Shown: piece by piece, positions 49,808 to 54,549 of the stretch | Layout of the letters: each line of letters starts with the position of its first letter | Numbering within the stretch: position 1 is the stretch's first letter | Source: an uncultured Blautia sp. | Lineage (GTDB): Bacteria; Bacillota; Clostridia; Lachnospirales; Lachnospiraceae | Assembly: GCA_900541985.1 (NCBI GenBank) | Contig: UQLX01000016.1 | Coordinates: forward strand, 1 to 54,549 | Direction: 5' to 3' | DNA length: 54,549 bases | Program-made: the position numbers and the translations under genes | The notes under the pieces: model-generated | What the model was told of the DNA's origin: nothing | What the model saw: only the letters and a program-made list of their open reading frames with translations | The model's database searches: none

Positions 49808-51526
49808 ATGCAGCAATCTGCGGATCTTCAGGAACTGCTGCACTCCATCCACAGAAAAAGCTACCCGGCGTATAAATCTCTGAGGGGTGCCTATCGGTTC
49901 CACAATTATGTTTTATCCATTGACCATGTTCAGGGGGATCCTTTTGCTTCCCCTTCCCATATCAGTATCCGGATCCCCCGCAAGACAGCCGGATTCCCGG
50001 AAGCTTACTGTAAAGATTCTCTGACCAGAACAACTCTCAGCGACTTTCTCACCCGACAGTTTGAACAGCAGGTCAGCCATTTTACCTTCCGTGCAAAAGG
50101 CTCCGGAAAAAGCGGTCTGATCTCCGTCAGCCACTGCGGCCAGGAGGTTCTGGAACGCTCTGCCTGTGAGATCACCGACAAAGATATCATTGCCCGTTTC
50201 TTTATCGGCTTTCCCGCTAACGGTCGGACCATCAATGCTCCCGAACTGGAAAAAATCCTGTTTGACTTTCTTCCAATCTGTGTACAGAAGGCATTTCTTT
50301 ATAAAAATCTGAATGCCAAAAAACTGGAGGAAGCCATTTTTCTCGCAGAGGATCAGGCATATATCCGGAAGCAGCTGAAAAAAGAAAGTCTGGCTGCATT
50401 TGTGGCAGACGGCTCCGTTCTTCCCAGAGAGAGCGGAATCTCCTCCCGTCCCATGAAAGATTCCATCCCCTTCCGGTCTCCGGAGACTCTTCGGATCACC
50501 ATGGAGCTTCCGCATAAGGGAACGATAACCGGAATGGGCATCCCGGAGGGGATTACCCTGATCGTAGGTGGCGGATATCACGGGAAATCCACCCTCCTCA
50601 ATGCGTTGGAGCTTGGCGTTTATAACCATATTCCGGGGGACGGAAGAGATTATGTGATCACAAATGAAACCGCTCTGAAGCTGCGTTCCGAAGACGGCCG
50701 TTTTATCAAAGACGTGGATATTTCGCTTTTTATCAACGATCTTCCAAATAAAAAAGACACCTCCTGTTTTTCTACAGAAGATGCCAGCGGAAGTACCTCA
50801 CAGGCTGCCGGGATCATTGAGGGAATGGAAGCGGGAAGTCAGGTGTTCCTTCTGGATGAAGACACCTCTGCCACCAACTTTATGGTGCGGGATCCTTTTA
50901 TGCAGCAGGTAGTCTCACGGGAAAAGGAACCCATTACCCCGTTTCTGGAGCGCGCCCGGGAGCTATACCAGAAAGCAGGGATCTCTACCATCCTGGTTGC
51001 CGGAAGTTCCGGTGCATTTTTCCATATTGCAGACACCGTGATCCAGATGGACAGCTATCATCCACTGGACATTACCCAAACAGCAAAAACCCTCTGCAGC
51101 CAGTATCCGCTTCCTCAAAATCCCGCGCCGGAATTTCATTTTCCGCAAAGCTTCCGGATCATGACAAAAGCGGCTTCCACCACTCCCGGATCCGGCCGCA
51201 GAGATTCCGACCGGCCGGGCAGACTCAAAACAAAGGTACACGGAAAAGACGGTTTTTCCATAGGACGACAGGAAGTGGATCTGCGCTATATTGAACAGAT
51301 TGTGGACACAGAACAGACCGCTTCTTTAAGTATGCTGCTGAAATATGCCGCAGAACATCTCATTGACGGGAAACGGACACTTCCGGAAATTGCAGAATAT
51401 CTGATCCGGGAATTGGATCAGAAGGGACCGGTATTTTTCAGCGGCGGTTCTTATATCCCCTGTGGGTATGCCATGCCAAGAGCCCAAGAAATCTATTCCT
51501 GCTTGAACCGTTATCGAAGACCATAA
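49808..51526 (+). CDS. ABC-ATPase domain protein of unknown function (COG3044/PF09818)
   Basis: The 572-residue soluble protein belongs to the predicted ABC-class ATPase family. N-terminal part: LRGAYRFHNYVLSIDHVQGDPFA (split YRFHNYVLSIDH and VQGDPFASPSH). ATPase core (about 240-440): Walker A GGGYHGKST, an ABC-like signature region STEDASGSTSQAAGIIEGME, Walker B QVFLLDEDTSATNFM and LVAGSSGAFF. There is no membrane partner, so it is not a transporter. A trypanosome relative (MRB1590) has been linked to RNA binding, from memory. The ATG at 49808 fits better than 49799, which abuts AAGGAGG. It precedes mnmA. Confidence 0.9.
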   Translation: MQQSADLQELLHSIHRKSYPAYKSLRGAYRFHNYVLSIDHVQGDPFASPSHISIRIPRKTAGFPEAYCKDSLTRTTLSDFLTRQFEQQVSHFTFRAKGSGKSGLISVSHCGQEVLERSACEITDKDIIARFFIGFPANGRTINAPELEKILFDFLPICVQKAFLYKNLNAKKLEEAIFLAEDQAYIRKQLKKESLAAFVADGSVLPRESGISSRPMKDSIPFRSPETLRITMELPHKGTITGMGIPEGITLIVGGGYHGKSTLLNALELGVYNHIPGDGRDYVITNETALKLRSEDGRFIKDVDISLFINDLPNKKDTSCFSTEDASGSTSQAAGIIEGMEAGSQVFLLDEDTSATNFMVRDPFMQQVVSREKEPITPFLERARELYQKAGISTILVAGSSGAFFHIADTVIQMDSYHPLDITQTAKTLCSQYPLPQNPAPEFHFPQSFRIMTKAASTTPGSGRRDSDRPGRLKTKVHGKDGFSIGRQEVDLRYIEQIVDTEQTASLSMLLKYAAEHLIDGKRTLPEIAEYLIRELDQKGPVFFSGGSYIPCGYAMPRAQEIYSCLNRYRRP

Positions 51527-51952
51527 AATAAAAACTGCCCCGGAAACGCAAAAGTTCTTCCGGAGCATATAAACTGCTAAAGGCAAACAAGAAAACTGCC
51601 GCTTCCCCGACGATCTTGCCGGGTGGGCGGCTGTCATTGTTTTCTTTTATTTTTCAGGGAAAGGAAAGAGTTCGGCAGCTCTTCCGGCATTGAAGTGCTG
51701 CCAGTTCTTAAAGGGGATTACCTTTAAGACACTTATAGAATACAATATAATTGTGATAAGAGTTTGTATAATTTCTAATATAATTATAAAATCTATAAAC
51801 AAACCATAATTTTCCTGTAAATATACCTGCAATATCCGCTCTGTACCCGGCAATTTACATATTGACATCATAGGTTGATAATGATACCATAGCCACATCA
51901 AATGAAAAACTTTTAACCTGATTTCTATCCATATAAATAAGGAGAATATTCC
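51527..51952. other. 426-base structured intergenic region before mnmA
   Basis: No gene is supported. Hairpins seen in order: CCGGAA/TTCCGG (about 51539-51564), a GC-rich multi-stem with GCCGC/GCGGC and CCCG/CCGGG (about 51599-51634) followed by GTTTTCTTTTATTTTT as the likely terminator of the ATPase gene, GGCAGC/GCTGCC (about 51676-51704) and CTTAAAGG/CCTTTAAG (about 51709-51730). The rest is AT-rich to the mnmA promoter. A small RNA is possible but unproven. Confidence 0.5.
51862..51890 (+). promoter_or_regulatory. promoter of mnmA
   Basis: TTGACA (51862-51867) and TACCAT (51885-51890) are 17 bases apart, 62 bases before the ATG. Confidence 0.55.
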
Positions 51953-53038
51953 ATGCAGAAGAAAGCAATCATTGCCATGAGCGGCGGTGTTGACTCCAGT
52001 GTGGCAGCCTACCTGATGATCCAGGCAGGATATGACTGTGCCGGAGCTACCATGAAGCTTTATGATAAACCTCAGTGCAGCCAGCCGGGGGACCGTTCCT
52101 GCTGTACCCCCTCTGATACAGAGGATGCGCGAAATGTAGCAGCAAGACTGGGAATCCTCTATTATGTATTTCCCATGCACGACGAATTTCGTCACTGTGT
52201 CATTGATAAATTTGCAGCCACCTATTTAAATGGAGGTACTCCCAATCCCTGCATTGACTGCAATCGCTTCCTGAAATTTGATACCCTGATCAAAAAAGCA
52301 CAGGAACTGGGCGCAGACTATATTGTCAGCGGCCACTATGCGCAGATTCAGCAGGATCCGGACACCGGACGTTATCTTCTGAAAAAAGGGCTGGATCACA
52401 CCAAGGATCAGAGCTATGTCCTTTACTCCATGACCCAGGAGCAGCTTGCCCATACACTTTTCCCTCTGGGAACCTATACCAAGGCAGAGATCCGTCAGAT
52501 TGCCCAGGAGCAGGGCTTCATCAACGCGGACAAGCCGGACAGCCAGGATATCTGTTTTGTCCCAGACGGCGATTATGCTTCCTTTATCGAGGAATATACC
52601 GGACAGACCTCTGTTCCCGGAGATTTTGTCGACAAGGAGGGCAAAGTCCTTGGAACACATAAAGGGCACATCCATTACACAATTGGACAAAGAAGAGGTC
52701 TTGGTATTTCTGCACCGGAATCTCTTTATGTCTGTGCCAAATCCCTGAAAAACAATCAGGTGATCCTTGGAGGAAAGGATGACCTGATGTCCTCCTCCTG
52801 TCTGGTTGGAGACATTAACCTGATCCCCTGGGACCGTCTGGACGGGCCTGTCCAGTGCAAGGTAAAAACCCGTTACCGTCAGCCGGAACAGCCGGCCACC
52901 ATCGAACAGATCGGCGAAGACCGGATCCGCGTTACCTTCCAGGAACCTCAGAGAGCCGTTACTCCCGGTCAGGCTGCAGTCTTTTATGACGGGGATACGG
53001 TACTTGGCGGAGGAACCATACTGGCGGAGGATGCCTGA
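51953..53038 (+). CDS. mnmA: tRNA-specific 2-thiouridylase MnmA
   Basis: The enzyme adds sulfur to U34 of tRNAs for Lys, Glu and Gln, using ATP and a persulfide donor. The 361 residues are the usual length. Seen: the PP-loop AMSGGVDSSVAAYLM (8-22), the catalytic Cys in GTPNPCIDCNRFLKF, the second Cys in DSQDICFVPDGDYASFI, HYTIGQRRGLGI and a C-terminal beta-barrel. The SCCTPSDTEDAR stretch after a short insert is normal for clostridial MnmA. AAGGAG is eight bases before the ATG. Confidence 0.96.
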   Translation: MQKKAIIAMSGGVDSSVAAYLMIQAGYDCAGATMKLYDKPQCSQPGDRSCCTPSDTEDARNVAARLGILYYVFPMHDEFRHCVIDKFAATYLNGGTPNPCIDCNRFLKFDTLIKKAQELGADYIVSGHYAQIQQDPDTGRYLLKKGLDHTKDQSYVLYSMTQEQLAHTLFPLGTYTKAEIRQIAQEQGFINADKPDSQDICFVPDGDYASFIEEYTGQTSVPGDFVDKEGKVLGTHKGHIHYTIGQRRGLGISAPESLYVCAKSLKNNQVILGGKDDLMSSSCLVGDINLIPWDRLDGPVQCKVKTRYRQPEQPATIEQIGEDRIRVTFQEPQRAVTPGQAAVFYDGDTVLGGGTILAEDA

Positions 53039-53041
53039 CAA

Positions 53042-53086
53042 AAAACTCTCAGAGTTCGGAAATTATTTCCAAAATCTGAGAGTTTT
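53042..53086. terminator. bidirectional terminator between mnmA and MATE gene
   Basis: AAAACTCTCAGA (53042-53053) and TCTGAGAGTTTT (53075-53086) form a 12-bp stem, with an inner GGAAA/TTTCC. T- and A-runs flank it. Confidence 0.85.
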
Positions 53087-53100
53087 ATATTTCTTTTTAT

Positions 53101-54480
53101 TTATGCTTCGCTTGCCTGTATTTTGTTCATCTGCGCCAGAACCTTGCGGAACTGGAAAAAGAATAAAATTCCGGTGAAAGTAATTGCCAGTATGTCTGCA
53201 ACAGGCTCCGCCATATAAACCGCCCCTGCTTTATCTGCGGTAAAAATCGCAGGCATGATATAGATCAGCGGAATCAGCAGCACAAATTTTCGCATAACAG
53301 CCACAAGTATAGAGGCTTTTGCATTTCCAAGCGCTCCAAATGTAATCTGACATGCTATCTGGATGCCGAACAGCCCTACCACTGCCATATAAATTTTAAG
53401 CGCCTTCCGGGTAAACACTGCAAGCGCCGTATCTGAAGTAAACATTCCTACAAAAATCTGCGGAAACAGCATAACAACAGCGCCGAACAGAATGGAATAA
53501 AACAGGCTGCACTTCAAAAGCAGCCAGAACGCATCTTTCACACGGTCTCTGTTTCCGGCTCCATAGTTATAACTGATGATAGGCTGTGCCCCCTGGCCGA
53601 GTCCCTGAAGAGGAAGCATGGCAAACTGCATGACACTGGTGAGAATGGTCATAGCTCCCACAGCGATATCCCCTCCATACTTCAGAAGTGAGGAATTGAA
53701 GCACACAGAGATCACGCTTTCACTGGACTGCATAATAAACACAGAAGACCCCAGTGCCAGACAGGGAAGGATGATCTCTTTTTTGACTGTCATATATCTT
53801 TTTTTCAGCTTCAGGATCGTCTTTTTTCCAAACAGGAAACAAAGCACCCAGATACAGGAAAGCGCCTGGGAAAGAATCGTTGCAAGTGCAGCCCCTCTCA
53901 CGCCCATATGGAAACCAAAAATAAATACCGGATCCAGAATAATATTTGTCACTGCTCCAAGGAGTACAGAAAGCATTCCCGTTTTTGCAAATCCCTGAGC
54001 GGTGATAAACAGGTTCATTCCCAATGTGATCTGTACAAAAATGGTTCCAAACGCATAAATGTTCATGTATGCCACTGCATAGTCAATGGTATTTTCGCTT
54101 GCGCCAAAAGCCAGGAGAAAATCCCGGTTCCAGATCAGAAGAATGATCGTAAGGACAGCGGAGATGATGATCTGTGTGGTAAAGCAGTTCCCCAGGATTT
54201 TTTCAGCAGTATCATTATCCTTTTTCCCCATATAAATGGTGGCTCTGGGCGCACCTCCATTGCCTACCAGCGCCGCAAAGGCAGATATAATCATGATGAT
54301 CGGCATACACACTCCCACGCCGGTCAGAGCCAGAGCTCCGTCCCCGGGAATGTGCCCTATATAAATACGGTCTACAATATTATAAAGCATATTGATCAGC
54401 TGAGCCGCTACTGTGGGAAGCGCCAGCTTCATCAAGAGCTTTCCGATGGGCTCTGTTCCCAGAAAACTTTTGTTGTTCAT
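53101..54480 (-). CDS. MATE family efflux transporter
   Basis: The 459-residue exporter has twelve membrane spans in two six-span halves and uses the sodium or proton gradient to expel drugs or metabolites. Typical stretches are PIGKLLMKLALPTVAAQLINMLYN (PIGKLLMKLALP then TVAAQLINMLYN), VDRIYIGHIPGDGALALTGV, ALVGNGGAPRATIYMGK in the first half, and QGLGQGAQPIISYNYGAGNRDRV in the second. The ATG at 54480 is chosen because AAGGA lies eight bases upstream; the frame runs open to the window edge at 54549, but the extra 23 residues are not MATE-like. Confidence 0.93.
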   Translation of the reverse strand: MNNKSFLGTEPIGKLLMKLALPTVAAQLINMLYNIVDRIYIGHIPGDGALALTGVGVCMPIIMIISAFAALVGNGGAPRATIYMGKKDNDTAEKILGNCFTTQIIISAVLTIILLIWNRDFLLAFGASENTIDYAVAYMNIYAFGTIFVQITLGMNLFITAQGFAKTGMLSVLLGAVTNIILDPVFIFGFHMGVRGAALATILSQALSCIWVLCFLFGKKTILKLKKRYMTVKKEIILPCLALGSSVFIMQSSESVISVCFNSSLLKYGGDIAVGAMTILTSVMQFAMLPLQGLGQGAQPIISYNYGAGNRDRVKDAFWLLLKCSLFYSILFGAVVMLFPQIFVGMFTSDTALAVFTRKALKIYMAVVGLFGIQIACQITFGALGNAKASILVAVMRKFVLLIPLIYIMPAIFTADKAGAVYMAEPVADILAITFTGILFFFQFRKVLAQMNKIQASEA

Positions 54481-54549
54481 TTGAAACATCCTTTCTACTA
54501 CAATATATTTATGGTTAATATCCCTTACAGCCAGTAAGGAATTATCCAT

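Noticed and set aside
54481..54549. N-terminal extension of the MATE protein to the window edge
   Set aside because: The 23 extra residues are hydrophilic and not like the family, while a ribosome site supports the ATG at 54480.

Overview
The window reads as chromosomal DNA of a low-to-mid GC anaerobic Firmicute, most likely a gut Lachnospiraceae (Blautia, Ruminococcus or Dorea-like). This rests on the style of the proteins (DUF975 and CmpB-type membrane proteins, a Csp-like subtilase, BMP-family nucleoside transporter, FHA-ABC transporter with a Ser/Thr kinase, strong AGGAGG ribosome sites, TTGACA/TATAAT promoters). No species can be fixed from the sequence alone.

Layout. 1-2.5 kb: edge of a mobile element (P4-type primase/helicase and TnpV). 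2.7-7.9 kb: Csp-like subtilase, an internally deleted D-glutamate cyclase-family gene ending in a long terminator hairpin, a duplicated CmpB-type membrane protein and a sodium:solute symporter. 8.0-13.3 kb: a sugar PTS operon (EIICBA, LicT/GlcT-type antiterminator, HPr, EI) whose leader carries a promoter, a RAT-like antiterminator and an overlapping terminator. 13.3-14.9 kb: FMN riboswitch, RibU-type ECF transporter and a Nudix hydrolase. 14.9-19.95 kb: BMP-type (nucleoside-like) ABC importer, divergent from a second importer of the TrpXYZ type (20.0-22.96 kb). 23-26 kb: Tex and a DUF975 protein. 26.2-31.1 kb: a frameshifted gene remnant and the threonine-branch operon (ACT protein, homoserine dehydrogenase, apgM-type homoserine kinase candidate, aspartokinase). 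31.2-33.4 kb: prfB with its programmed +1 frameshift and a DapF-like protein that has lost both catalytic cysteines. 33.5-36.5 kb: TetR regulator with two identical-half-site operators, an unknown membrane protein, an AraC regulator and a nitroreductase. 36.6-44.0 kb: FHA-ABC transporter plus transmembrane kinase, an unknown HTH protein, and an orphan ParA coupled to a histone-like basic protein. 44.2 kb: tRNA-Arg(ACG). 44.4-48.1 kb: MacAB-like efflux operon. 48.2-54.5 kb: M18 aminopeptidase, ABC-ATPase of unknown function, MnmA and a MATE exporter.

How the parts fit. The PTS genes form one self-controlled sugar uptake unit: the antiterminator is encoded directly behind the transporter whose leader contains its apparent RNA target. 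The two importers at 14.9-22.96 kb share a divergent control region with a tandem 12-bp repeat. The kinase and FHA-ABC transporter are 11 bp apart and probably form a phosphothreonine-controlled transport system. The TetR protein appears to control itself and the neighbouring membrane protein through the same 15-bp palindrome. The best candidates for new biology are the Cys-less DapF-like protein, the kinase/FHA-ABC pair, the ParA/basic-protein pair, the TetR/membrane-protein pair, and several composite hairpins between genes.
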